Origin: Planctomycetota bacterium
Lineage (GTDB): Bacteria > Planctomycetota > B15-G4 > JADJEK01
Assembly (NCBI GenBank): GCA_016709145.1
Contig: JADJEK010000001.1
Location: forward strand, 1,364,001 to 1,428,000
DNA: 64,000 bases
Direction of reading: 5' to 3'
Part shown: positions 55,834-64,000 of the stretch, one piece after another
Numbering within the stretch: position 1 is the stretch's first letter
How the letters are laid out: each line of letters starts with the position of its first letter
Notes under the pieces: model-generated
Seen by the model: the letters and a program-made list of their open reading frames with translations, nothing else
Database searches by the model: none
What the model was told of the DNA's origin: nothing
Translations under genes and position numbers: made by a program

Positions 55834-57399
55834 TCAGGCTTCGGCAGCCTTGTCGAGCTCGATCTGCAATTCCAAATACGTGCGATCGTTGATCGTCCCG
55901 CGGTCGCGCAACGCGAGCAGGGCCGCGGACTGCGATTCGAGGACCGCGCGCTTGACGTCCTGGCTGACGTCGTGACGACGCTGCGCGAGTTCCTGCTCGG
56001 CCGCGTCCTTCTCTTCGAGGGCTTGCAGTTGGTCGACCATCGCGTGGCGCAGGTGGTGGACCGCGATCGGGCACAGCGTCTCGGTACAGAACGCGTCGAG
56101 CCGCGAGATGCCGGCGCGCAGCAGGTCGATGCGTGCGAGGCGGACTTCGTGTTCGCCTTGCGCGTCGGCCGGGATCCGCAGTCCGTCGATCATCGGCTTC
56201 AGCGTCAGACCTTGGACGAGCAGCGTCGCCGCGATGGTCACGAGCGTGCAGAACTCGACGACGCCACGCCCGGGGAACGCCGATCCGTCGGGCATGAACT
56301 GCGGGATCGACAGCGCGGCCGCGAGCGAGACGGCTCCGCGCATGCCGCACCAGCCGGTCAACAACACGCCTTGCCACGAGGGATAGCCGCCTTCGCGCTC
56401 ACGCAGCCGCGGGCTCAGGAACAGAGGCAGATACGCGCCGGGGAACACCCAGACGAGGCGCGTCGCGATCACCGCGAAGGCGACGAGCAACGCGCCGATC
56501 AGGCAATGCGGCTCGTCCGCCTGCTGCTCGGTCAGCAGACGCGGCACGGTCAGCCCGATGTAGAGGAAGCAGAAGCCGTTCAGCAGCGCGGTGATCAGCT
56601 CCCAGGCGCTGTACAGCCGGACGCGACTCTCGGCCGGGATCTGATGGATGCGCCAAGCGACGAAGAACCCGGACGTGACGACGGCGAGCACGCCGGACGC
56701 GCCGATGCGCTCGGAGGCGAGGTAGCTCGCGTACGGCGCGATCAGCGACAACACGAACAGCGCGGTGGTGTCGCGGACCTTCTGATTGAGCCATGCGAAC
56801 GACAGGCCTGCCGCGAGCCCGATCGCGATGCCGCCGCCAGCGACCAGCGTGAATTGCCAAACGACGGTCGACGCTTCGAATGCGCCGGAGAGCGCGACGG
56901 CGACGCCGATCTGCACGCCGACGAGGCCGGTCGCGTCGTTGACGAGGCTCTCGCCGCCGAGGATCGCCGTCGCGCGCCGAGGGATGCGCAGGCGTTCGAG
57001 GATCGATTGCGCGGCGACGGTGTCGGTCGGCGACACGACGGCGCCGAGGATGAAGCAAGCCGCCCAAGGCAGCTCGGGGAACATCTGCTTCGTGACGAGC
57101 CCGACGACGACGATGGTCGCGGCGACTAGCCCGACCGCGAGCATCGCGATCGGCCGGATCCAGCGCCTGAAGTCGACCCACGACGTGTTGAACGAGTCGG
57201 CGTAGAGCAGCGGAGGCAGGAAGAAGAGCAGGATCAGGCTCGGCTCGAGCGTGAGGCGGGGGATGCCAGGGACGAACGCGACGCCGAGCCCGACGAGCAC
57301 GAGCGCGATCGGCGGTGGAATCCAAAGCCGCGGAGCGGCGATCGAAACGACGCCGACCAGCGTGAGAAGGAGGAGCAGCGTGAGCAGCGCGTCGTGCAT
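55834..57399 (-). CDS. CPA1-type sodium/proton antiporter (NhaP family)
   Basis: 521 aa from ATG 57399; no good ribosome site is visible. Twelve membrane helices, FFLPPLLYADSFNTSW, GAVVSPTDTVAAQSILERL, GGESLVNDATGLVGVQ (catalytic Asn-Asp) and LTGWCGMRGAVSLAAALSIP are CPA1 hallmarks. A cytoplasmic tail of 110 residues, coiled and charged (QALEEKDAAEQELAQRRHDVSQ), follows. Exports Na+ or K+ in exchange for protons at the inner membrane. Upstream lies the repeat-rich block; downstream argR is on the same strand. Confidence 0.92.
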   Translation of the reverse strand: MHDALLTLLLLLTLVGVVSIAAPRLWIPPPIALVLVGLGVAFVPGIPRLTLEPSLILLFFLPPLLYADSFNTSWVDFRRWIRPIAMLAVGLVAATIVVVGLVTKQMFPELPWAACFILGAVVSPTDTVAAQSILERLRIPRRATAILGGESLVNDATGLVGVQIGVAVALSGAFEASTVVWQFTLVAGGGIAIGLAAGLSFAWLNQKVRDTTALFVLSLIAPYASYLASERIGASGVLAVVTSGFFVAWRIHQIPAESRVRLYSAWELITALLNGFCFLYIGLTVPRLLTEQQADEPHCLIGALLVAFAVIATRLVWVFPGAYLPLFLSPRLREREGGYPSWQGVLLTGWCGMRGAVSLAAALSIPQFMPDGSAFPGRGVVEFCTLVTIAATLLVQGLTLKPMIDGLRIPADAQGEHEVRLARIDLLRAGISRLDAFCTETLCPIAVHHLRHAMVDQLQALEEKDAAEQELAQRRHDVSQDVKRAVLESQSAALLALRDRGTINDRTYLELQIELDKAAEA

Positions 57400-57432
57400 G
57401 GGAGGCGAGAGAGTAACGGGCGCTGCGCTGGG

Positions 57433-57556
57433 CTGCAGCCCGCTCGGGCTGCAGGCGAGGCGGGGGAACGAAGTTCCCCCCGCACCCCCCTCGTTCGACC
57501 GCTCGCGGTCGAACGACCAAAGGGGGGCTTCACAAACGAGCAAAGCCCCCCTTTGG
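57433..57556. repeat. Array of four hairpins
   Basis: Four consecutive perfect or nearly perfect inverted repeats: CTGCAGCCCG/CGGGCTGCAG (57433-57454), CGGGGGAAC/GTTCCCCCCG (57461-57482), TCGTTCGACCG/CGGTCGAACGA (57491-57516) and CCAAAGGGGGGCTT with its exact complement (57517-57530 and 57543-57556). A REP/BIME-like cluster or stacked terminators; no coding. Confidence 0.85.
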
Positions 57557-57596
57557 GAACCCCCGTGCCCTTGAGTCGCGCGTGAGACTTCACGCG

Positions 57597-57784
57597 AAGG
57601 GACGTCGAGAACGGGCTCTCGCTGCGGCCATTCAAAGCCGCAGGGGTGGCTTCTCGACGGCGTGATTCGCGACCCTTGTGGATCTCGCCCCAGGTGACGT
57701 ACTGACGAGACGTGTAGAGCGGATCGCCACGGCTGCGGCGGGCTGCTGAATGGCCGCAGCGAGAGCCCGTTCTCGACGTCCCTT
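57597..57784. repeat. 38-bp perfect inverted repeat around a 112-bp centre
   Basis: The arm at 57597-57634 (beginning AAGGGACGTCGAGAACGGG) recurs exactly, inverted, at 57747-57784. The centre holds no open frame worth calling. Looks like a small non-autonomous mobile element or a structured RNA. Confidence 0.85.
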
Positions 57785-57876
57785 GGCGACGGAGTGGTTT
57801 CCTATGACGCGCGAGCTTGAACCCGAGGGAGAACTTCGGGTCGCGCTTCGCGCTCCGCGGTGGCGATTGAAGGAGT

Positions 57877-57952
57877 GGGGACAGAGCAGATGAGGGGACT
57901 GTCCCCACCCGAGCTCGACGGCCATGACGGGGACGGAGGCGCGTCTGTCCCC
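57877..57952. repeat. GGGGACAG dispersed repeat, copy 3, with a diverged copy 4
   Basis: 57877-57906 is identical to the element at 6791-6820. 57929-57952 (GGGGACGGAGGCGCGTCTGTCCCC) is a diverged version, 22 bp further on. Confidence 0.8.
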
Positions 57953-58043
57953 GATGTGTCCCCCGGCGCCAACCTTGTCCGGGTGCCAAGTATTCACCAG
58001 GCGCGAGCTCCGCTCGCGGTACGAAAAGCGAAGCGCCCCCGTG

Positions 58044-58140
58044 CAATCCCGTTCAGTCCCGCGCTCAGTCCCGTGAAGTCCCGCTCAATCCCGCGCAGTC
58101 CCTGGGGCGCGCCATTCCCGTTCGGTCCCGCTCACTCCCA
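58044..58140. repeat. Degenerate tandem CAGTCCCG-type array
   Basis: Seven to nine units of 9-12 bp of the form CA(A/G)TCCCG-NN follow each other (CAATCCCGTT, CAGTCCCGCG, CAGTCCCGTG, CAATCCCGCG and so on), ending at the stop of the HEAT/VWA gene. Non-coding on inspection. Confidence 0.65.
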
Positions 58141-58148
58141 CGCCCACT

Positions 58149-59630
58149 TCAAGGACTCGCCTTGAACTCCCCGCCCGTGCACTTCGCAATATTCTCCAAC
58201 TGCTCTCGATACCAATCCGAGTTGGTGTACGCGACGCAGTGGATCGTGACCTTGTGGAAGCGGTTCAACTCGCGCAGGTGCTCGGTGACGCGGTTCCAGT
58301 GAACGTACAAGCCGACTTCGGGTTCACCGGACGAGAGCAGGTACACCGTGTCGAGCTCGGGATCGGACAGGACGGTTTCCAAGACTCCCCAGATGTCCTT
58401 CGCGCCGTTCATCGGCACGGCCTCGACGAACTCGAGGACCTTCTTGTGGACCTTCTTGTCGAGCAGGACCGGTTCCTTCTCGAACTCGCGGAACTGACCT
58501 CCGTACGTGAACGCGTTGAACGTGAACGGCTGGCCCAGCAGGCGCGAGAGCGTCGCGTCGAGCTCGGCCTTCGCTCGCTCGTGCTTCGGTTTGCCGTCGG
58601 CGCTCTTGCCGGCCATGTCGCCGGAGCGGTCGATGACGAAGGCGACGTGATCGCTGACGACGAGCATGCCGTTGTACGTCGCTCGCGAGCTGCCCTCGAG
58701 CGCCTGACGCGGAGCGTCGCCCTCCGGGAAGGCGAACGACTCGCGGTTCACGCGCCACCACTCCTCCCATTGGGGCTTCAGCGTGAACTTGGTGCCGCTG
58801 ATGCCTTGGAGGTAGTGCGTGGCTCGCGTTCCGACGATCGGCCGGCCGTCGGCCGTCGCTTCGATCAACGCGTCGATGGCCGTCTTCGTCTTCGCCGCGC
58901 ACAAGTTGTCGACCGCCTGCATGCGCGCACGCCAATCCGCATCGGTGAGGAAGCGGCGGCCGAGCGCCTCGTTGCGCTCGGGGTAGAGCTCGGGCACGCA
59001 GCCGAGGACGAAGCAGCGCACTCCGCCGTCGCCGTCGGCCAACGCCGCCTCGAACGTCGTCCACGCTGCAACAGGATCGATGCGCGCGAGCGCCTCGGCC
59101 GCATACGCACGCTCGAACGGATTCGCCGCGTTCGCCATCGTCAGTAGCTTCGCGCTGGCCTTCGCGTACTTGAGGACGCCGAGGGAATGCGCGGCGGCCG
59201 TGCGCACGAAGTCCTCGCTGTCCGAGAGGGCGCGCTCGAGCGTCGGCCCGAACGTGGGGTCACCGAAGCGACCGAGGGCTTGCGCGCACCATTGGCGGAC
59301 GCGATCGTTCTTCTTGTTCGACTTGAGTTCCTGCTCGACGCGCCTGCGCGCGTACGGATCGGTGAAGTCGGGCAGCGTCTCCCACACGATGTCGCGGTAA
59401 TGCGGCTGCGGGGCGCGCAGCGAATCGAGCAGGAGTTCCATCGCGGCCACGCTGTTCAGCTTCAGGCACAACTGCGCGCCGGAGCGCACGACGGCTTCGC
59501 CGGGGCCACGCAGGAGTTCCTCGGCACGCTTTAGTTGCGCCTTCGGGCCCTCTTCGCCGACGGCGACCGAGAGCAAAGCGAACAACGCGCACGCGGTCAG
59601 GAATCCACGGCTGCCAAGGGTCGCCAACAT
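58149..59630 (-). CDS. Exported HEAT-repeat / von Willebrand A-like protein
   Basis: 493 aa, signal peptide MLATLGSRGFLTACALFALLSVAVG. Residues about 30-290 are HEAT-like helical repeats (VRQWCAQALGRFGDPTFGPTLERAL, VRTAAAHSLGVLKYAKASAKLL, ERAYAAEALARIDPVAAW). From about 325 a VWA domain: HVAFVIDRSGDMAGKS has the first MIDAS Asp and Ser but Asp where the second Ser should be. Later FNAFTYGGQFREF and VYLLSSGEPEVG fit VWA strands. Common in planctomycete exported proteins; likely protein-protein scaffolding. Ends in KASP. Confidence 0.85.
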   Translation of the reverse strand: MLATLGSRGFLTACALFALLSVAVGEEGPKAQLKRAEELLRGPGEAVVRSGAQLCLKLNSVAAMELLLDSLRAPQPHYRDIVWETLPDFTDPYARRRVEQELKSNKKNDRVRQWCAQALGRFGDPTFGPTLERALSDSEDFVRTAAAHSLGVLKYAKASAKLLTMANAANPFERAYAAEALARIDPVAAWTTFEAALADGDGGVRCFVLGCVPELYPERNEALGRRFLTDADWRARMQAVDNLCAAKTKTAIDALIEATADGRPIVGTRATHYLQGISGTKFTLKPQWEEWWRVNRESFAFPEGDAPRQALEGSSRATYNGMLVVSDHVAFVIDRSGDMAGKSADGKPKHERAKAELDATLSRLLGQPFTFNAFTYGGQFREFEKEPVLLDKKVHKKVLEFVEAVPMNGAKDIWGVLETVLSDPELDTVYLLSSGEPEVGLYVHWNRVTEHLRELNRFHKVTIHCVAYTNSDWYREQLENIAKCTGGEFKASP

Positions 59631-59823
59631 GAGGCCTCGCGGTCGAGCGAATGGGGCGGCGCATTGTGCGCGCCGTCCTCGCCAAAGGAAATCGGTTCCA
59701 TGGAGACGAGCGTCGATCCGAGGGATCCTCGCTCACGGGCATCGAACGCGCGGTAACTCCGACGAACGCGCGTCGTCCTCGGCGCGCCCGGCCACCGTCA
59801 TCGCGCCGGCGGGAGGATGCGCC

Positions 59824-60393
59824 ATGCTGAAGACCCCATTCGTCGAAGCGAAGCGAGGAACACCGTGGCCGAGCGAGCCCCCGGTGTGGGGCGAGATGCT
59901 CGCCCCGTTCGGTCCGCTGTGCGTGCTCGTCGGGCCGCGCGGGCTCGAGCGCATCGTGCTGCCGCGCAAACCACCGTGCGCCGTCGACGCGCAGCGGGAC
60001 GACGCGGATGTCCGCGTGACGCGCGTGAAGGACCAACTGCGCGAGTACTTCGCGGGAACGCGCCGCGGCTTCGACCTCCCCCTCGACCCGAGCGGCACCG
60101 CGTTCGACCTCAGCGTATGGAGGTACGTGCTCGGCATTCCGTTCGGCGAAGTCCGCACGTATGCGAACCTCGCGCAAGCGTGCTCGGTCCCGAACGCATT
60201 CCGAGCGGTCGGCGCCGCGAACGGCCGCAACCCGCTACCGATCATCGTGCCGTGCCACCGAGTCGTCGGCGCGGGAGGCAGGCTGACGGGCTACGGCGGA
60301 GGACTCGAGTTGAAGGCGCGGTTACTGCGACTCGAGGGGCATCCGTTGGACGATGAGGTCGTGACGAAGGGGACGCGGGTTGCGATGGGGTGA
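59824..60393 (+). CDS. ogt: Methylated-DNA-protein-cysteine methyltransferase
   Basis: 189 aa from ATG 59824, GGGAGG 7 nt upstream. Takes the methyl group from O6-methylguanine onto its own Cys in the PCHRVVG motif (IIVPCHRVVGAGGRLTGYGGGLELKARLL); FGEVRTYANLAQ and VGAANGRNP bind DNA. The N-terminal ribonuclease-like domain is short. Monocistronic repair gene. Confidence 0.95.
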   Translation: MLKTPFVEAKRGTPWPSEPPVWGEMLAPFGPLCVLVGPRGLERIVLPRKPPCAVDAQRDDADVRVTRVKDQLREYFAGTRRGFDLPLDPSGTAFDLSVWRYVLGIPFGEVRTYANLAQACSVPNAFRAVGAANGRNPLPIIVPCHRVVGAGGRLTGYGGGLELKARLLRLEGHPLDDEVVTKGTRVAMG

Positions 60394-60509
60394 GGGGGCT
60401 TGAGGAAGCGCGAGCATCGTGACGGCACTGGAGCGATGGCCGACGGTTGAGCTCCTGCTTGACCGGCGAACACCGCCGGACATAGCGGTAGTGCAGTGAG
60501 CCCCCCGCC

Positions 60510-62171
60510 CTACTCCACCGACTTCGCCGTCAACGCCACCGTCTCCGGTACCGCCGGCTTCGCGTCGTACATCCCGAGGAACGTGGCTGCTTCCGGCGTT
60601 TTCGACGTACGCAAACCGTCGGCCCAGGCCGGTGGGATCGTTTGATAGTAGAGGCGCACGATGATCAGCGGCGTGCCGGCTTGGCGGTCGATCTTCGGCA
60701 CTCGGACGTGCACGACGTCGCCGCCGGCTTGGAAGTCGGTGTCGCCTTCTGTGCCGACGGGCTTGGTTTGGTCGGCGTAGGGGCCATCGGCGCGCCAGCC
60801 CTTCGGCAGCAGGCGCGTGTCCTTGGCTCGCGAGGCCATGGCGAGCAGCGACGTGGTCGGCTGGCCGTTCAGGTCGGCCGCGATCATTTCGTAGATCACG
60901 ACGTCGTCGGCGCCATCGACGACGTCACGATGCGGCAGGCCGAGTTCTTGTGCGATGCCCTTCAAGCGACCGGTCGCCGGATCGAAGCCGCCGCTCTCGA
61001 ACACGGGTTTGCGCGCTTGCTGGACCTGGATGTTCAGCCACGCGCGGCGTGACGGGTAGCCGGCCGGGAACTTGTGTCCGGTCAGGTTCTCGACGTGGAT
61101 GTCGAACGCGAGCGCGTCGCCCTCGAAGCGTTCGTTCTCGATGGTCAGCGTCGCCGTCGAGTGCGCGAGCTGTGCGCGCGTCGCGCGGATCAGGCGGTCG
61201 AGCGCTTCGGGTGACGCGGTCACGCCGAGGTCGGCGGCGTGCTCTTTGTACAGCTCGAGCAAGTACGCATTGCCGCCGACCATCGCGTGGCCACGCACGT
61301 CGTCGCGCACGGCGATGTTGAAGTCCGAGCCGGCCGGGTTGCGCGCGATCTTCATGCGCCCCATGTTCGCCATGTGGCAGCCGACGCACGAATCTTCCTT
61401 CGTGCCCGAGCGCCCGAAGTCGCTGTTCAGCCACTCGGGATACACGGCCTGCTCGAAGAACGGGCTGCCATCGGCTCCCGTGTGCGTGACCAGCGTGTGG
61501 CACGAGCCGCACAGCGCCGAGTCCGAGATGTGCGCTCCATGCGTCGGCGTGTACGCCGTGTGCATGAGCATCGGTTGCCCGCCCGGCTCGGCGAATGGGC
61601 CGAAGATCGTGCGGCCGGGCTCGATCACGAGGTTGCCCGAGAACGACGCGGGATCACCGAAGTTCGACGGCTGCGCCTGGTGGCAGACCGTGCAACTGAC
61701 GCCGTCCTGCGCCAGCGGGTCCTTGGCGAGCTCGGCCTTTGGCGGCAGCGGCTCGCCCTTCAACCGCGCGAAGTGACTCGCCATCGGTGCGTGACAACGG
61801 AAGCAGAGCGACTCGATCTGCGCGGTGTCGGCCGGATTCGTCTCGCACTCGCGCGCGAGTTGCGCGTGGAAGTACGGATCGCGGAACGCATTCGCCATCG
61901 GTGTCGCCGCCCACAGTCCGTGCGGCGACGCGTCGTCGCCGAGCTGCGTCGTCAACGCGCGTGCGCCGGGCGACGCCGCGTGGCATTGCGCGCAGCCATC
62001 GGCGGTCGCGAACACCTCGTTCGACGCGGTGGGCCTGCGCCCCGCGCGACCCCAGACGGGGCCCGACAGAGCCTCGGGCGTCTCGTCTTGCGCCGACGAG
62101 ATCGCGAAGCCCGCGACGGACAGCGTGGCGAGAACGATCCAGACGATCGGGCGAGCGAGCGGCCGACGCAT
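60510..62171 (-). CDS. Periplasmic pentahaem cytochrome c-family protein
   Basis: 553 aa, signal peptide MRRPLARPIVWIVLATLSVAGFAISSAQ. Five CXXCH sites: residues 60-64 (CAQCH), 123 (CFRCH), 160 (CTVCH), 221 (CGSCH) and 262 (CVGCH). After the haem half, residues 330-550 form a beta-rich domain (FDIHVENLTGHKFPAGYPSRRAW). The plan matches multihaem proteins of planctomycetes and delta-type anaerobes that carry electrons to or from unknown partners. Its ATG overlaps the carA stop by 1 nt. Confidence 0.85.
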   Translation of the reverse strand: MRRPLARPIVWIVLATLSVAGFAISSAQDETPEALSGPVWGRAGRRPTASNEVFATADGCAQCHAASPGARALTTQLGDDASPHGLWAATPMANAFRDPYFHAQLARECETNPADTAQIESLCFRCHAPMASHFARLKGEPLPPKAELAKDPLAQDGVSCTVCHQAQPSNFGDPASFSGNLVIEPGRTIFGPFAEPGGQPMLMHTAYTPTHGAHISDSALCGSCHTLVTHTGADGSPFFEQAVYPEWLNSDFGRSGTKEDSCVGCHMANMGRMKIARNPAGSDFNIAVRDDVRGHAMVGGNAYLLELYKEHAADLGVTASPEALDRLIRATRAQLAHSTATLTIENERFEGDALAFDIHVENLTGHKFPAGYPSRRAWLNIQVQQARKPVFESGGFDPATGRLKGIAQELGLPHRDVVDGADDVVIYEMIAADLNGQPTTSLLAMASRAKDTRLLPKGWRADGPYADQTKPVGTEGDTDFQAGGDVVHVRVPKIDRQAGTPLIIVRLYYQTIPPAWADGLRTSKTPEAATFLGMYDAKPAVPETVALTAKSVE

Positions 62172-63340
62172 CAGGTTCGAACGGTCGACGGAGCTGCGTC
62201 GGACGCTTTGTGCTTCGCGATCAACGCGCGGAAGCGCTCGAACAAGTACATCGCGTCGTGCGGACCGGGCGCGGCCTCAGGGTGGTATTGGACCGAGAAC
62301 GCCGGAGCGTCGAGGACTTCGATGCCTTCGCACGTCCCGTCGTAGAGGCTCTCGTGCGAGACGCGCGCGCGCTTGGAGTCGAGCGACGCCGGATCGACCG
62401 CGAACGAGTGGTTCTGCGACGTGATCTCGGTCTTGCGCGTGGTCAGGTCGATGACCGGATGGTTCGCGCCGTGGTGGCCGAACTTCATTTTGTAGGTCCG
62501 GGCGCCGAGCGCGAGCCCCGTGATCTGGTGCCCGAGGCAGATGCCGAAGAACGGCACGCGTTCGCCGAGGAAGCGCCGCACGGCCTCGATCGCGTACTCG
62601 CACGGCTCGGGATCGCCGGGGCCGTTCGACAGGAACACGCCGTCGGGCTGCATCGCGATCACGTCCTTCGCCGACGTCTGCGCCGGCACGACCGTGACGT
62701 CGAACCCGGACACGACCAGCGAACGCGTGATGTTCTGCTTGATGCCGAAGTCGTACGCGACGACCTTGTAGCGCGGCTCCTGCGCCCGCATGGTCTCGAA
62801 GCGGAAGTCGGCCGTGTAGGGCTCGGTCCAGCGATCCGTGGTCGTGCGCGTCACGTCCTTGGCGATGTCGGCGCCGACGATCTTCGGCGAAGCCTGGACT
62901 TTCTTGATCAACGACTCGACGTCGAGATCGCGCGACGAGATCACGGCGCGCAGCGTTCCTTGGACGCGCAGCTTGCGCACGATGGCGCGCGTGTCGACGT
63001 CTTCGATGCCGACCACGCCGTTCTGTGCGAGCCAGTCGTGCAGGTCCATCGTCGAGCGGTGGTTCGAACGGATCGTCGACAGTTCGCGCACGACGAAGCC
63101 GTTGGCGTAGAGCTGCTTCGACTCGACGTCGATCGGGTTGACGCCGTAGTTGCCGATCAGCGGGTACGTCATCATCACGATCTGACCGCGGTACGACGGG
63201 TCGGTCAGGATCTCCTGGTACCCCGTCATGGCGGTGTTGAAGACGACCTCGCCGAACGTCTCGCCCTGCGCACCGAAGCTCTTGCCGCGGTACACGGTCC
63301 CATCCTCGAACACGAGCAGGGCTACGCCGCGCTCCGTCAT
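62171..63340 (-). CDS. carA: Carbamoyl-phosphate synthase small subunit
   Basis: 389 aa. Glutaminase part that gives ammonia to CarB for arginine and pyrimidines. GICLGHQITGLALG holds the nucleophile Cys and FSVQYHPEAAPGP the His/Glu of the triad. N-terminal half is the CarA-specific domain (VVFNTAMTGYQEILTDPSY). carB is not in view. The downstream cytochrome gene overlaps by 1 nt. Confidence 0.97.
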   Translation of the reverse strand: MTERGVALLVFEDGTVYRGKSFGAQGETFGEVVFNTAMTGYQEILTDPSYRGQIVMMTYPLIGNYGVNPIDVESKQLYANGFVVRELSTIRSNHRSTMDLHDWLAQNGVVGIEDVDTRAIVRKLRVQGTLRAVISSRDLDVESLIKKVQASPKIVGADIAKDVTRTTTDRWTEPYTADFRFETMRAQEPRYKVVAYDFGIKQNITRSLVVSGFDVTVVPAQTSAKDVIAMQPDGVFLSNGPGDPEPCEYAIEAVRRFLGERVPFFGICLGHQITGLALGARTYKMKFGHHGANHPVIDLTTRKTEITSQNHSFAVDPASLDSKRARVSHESLYDGTCEGIEVLDAPAFSVQYHPEAAPGPHDAMYLFERFRALIAKHKASDAAPSTVRT

Positions 63341-63391
63341 GCTCTCGACCTCGATGAGGGGTTACGGATCGTCACTCGCAGGCGTCGTCGG

Positions 63392-64000
63392 TCAGGTGCC
63401 CTGTCGCGGCGCCGCCGCCTCGTCACCCACCGGTTCGTCACCATTGATCAACGCGGCAAGGTAGCCCGCGCCGAAGCCGTTGTCGATATTGACGACCGCG
63501 ACGTTCGGAGCGCACGCGTTCAACATCGACAGCAACGCCGCAAGTCCTTGGAACGACGCGCCGTAGCCGATGCTCGTCGGCACCGCGACGACGGGTCGGG
63601 CGACCAAGCCGCCGACGACGCTGGCGAGCGCGCCCTCCATGCCGGCCACGACGACCAGCACGCGGGCTTCGCGCAGCAGGTCGCGCTGCGCGAACAAGCG
63701 GTGGATCCCGGCGACGCCGACGTCGAACCGCGTCTCGACGCGAGCTCCCATTTGTCGCGCGGTCAGCGCGGCTTCTTCGGCGACCGGGATGTCCGCGGTG
63801 CCGGCCGTGAGCACGGCGACCAAGCCGACCGGCTCCGCGGTCGGCGCGTCGACGCGCTCGATCGTGATCACGCGCGCCGTCGCGTGGTAGCGCGCGTGGG
63901 GGACGGTGCGTTCGACGGCAGCGAACTGCTCGGCGCTCGCGCGCGTCAGCAGCACGCGGTCGGAGCGCTGCGCGAGGTTCGCGGCGATGGCGCCGACGTG
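63392..64000 (-). CDS. larB: LarB, partial (start beyond right edge)
   Basis: 203 residues, frame open to 64000, so about 45 residues are missing. LarB is the carboxylase of nickel-pincer-cofactor synthesis (for lactate racemase and related enzymes), making a pyridinium dicarboxylate. Seen: RVLLTRASAEQF, AVLTAGTADIPVAEEAALTARQMG, VVAGMEGALASVVGGLVARPVVAVPTSIGYGASFQGLAALLSMLNACAPNVAVVNIDNGFGAGY, diagnostic phrases of the family. Its partner genes would lie to the right. Confidence 0.92.
   Translation of the reverse strand, partial: HVGAIAANLAQRSDRVLLTRASAEQFAAVERTVPHARYHATARVITIERVDAPTAEPVGLVAVLTAGTADIPVAEEAALTARQMGARVETRFDVGVAGIHRLFAQRDLLREARVLVVVAGMEGALASVVGGLVARPVVAVPTSIGYGASFQGLAALLSMLNACAPNVAVVNIDNGFGAGYLAALINGDEPVGDEAAAPRQGT

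Noticed and set aside
57860..58165. 101-codon plus-strand frame
   Set aside because: Its sequence is translated from the REP-like element and the CAGTCCCG array; no coding sense.

Overview
The window is about 68% G+C and almost fully coding. It looks like a chromosomal segment of a planctomycete (Planctomycetota). The reasons are an ECF sigma factor, a Pkn2-type Ser/Thr kinase and a second sigma factor in one operon, several large exported FG-GAP, beta-helix and beta-propeller-like proteins, HEAT/von Willebrand-type and multihaem proteins, and no cell-wall cluster beyond one stray Mur ligase. The lineage is inferred from gene content; there is no rRNA or tRNA in the window to confirm it.

Layout. 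1-3250 is a patch of visibly lower G+C with uncharacterised genes on the minus strand: a lipoprotein running off the left edge, a small membrane protein, a proline-rich Cys-containing protein and two paralogous small beta proteins, one broken by a stop codon. 3.5-8.3 kb holds an exported protein and a tandem pair of 412-aa exported proteins with strong terminators. 8.5-14.8 kb is the sigma factor / kinase / sigma-factor-fusion operon. 15-18.2 kb is a two-gene operon of exported beta proteins whose first gene carries an 8-bp repeat tract in its signal-peptide codons. 18.4-23.8 kb is housekeeping: purE-purK, then rimO-pgsA-pgpA. 23.8-27.2 kb is a redox-type module: an FMN-binding protein, an AhpD-like plus DsrE-like pair, and a divergent sigma-54 activator with three candidate enhancer sites. 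27.3-31.4 kb has a SpoIIE-type phosphatase, a MazG-like protein and an antiporter fused to a PTS EIIA domain. 31.4-45 kb mixes a Nudix hydrolase, a large FG-GAP protein, a DNA glycosylase, a Mur ligase, an NhaR-like regulator, HPF, HtpX, TerC, a methyltransferase and an operon of three unknown genes. 45.3-55.8 kb has priA and an eight-gene, overlapping arginine operon (argR-argG-unknown P-loop protein-argC-argD-argB-argE-argH). 55.8-57.4 kb is a CPA1 antiporter. 57.4-58.15 kb is a 750-bp non-coding block packed with hairpins and repeats. The right end carries a HEAT/VWA protein, ogt, a pentahaem cytochrome overlapping carA, and a partial larB.

The most interesting points are: a conserved-looking P-loop protein of unknown function, translationally coupled inside the arginine operon, which visibly lacks an acetylglutamate synthase and a transcarbamylase; a candidate phase-variable exported protein; the sigma-54 activator module; the repeat-rich block; and a striking excess of proline as the last residue of exported proteins.
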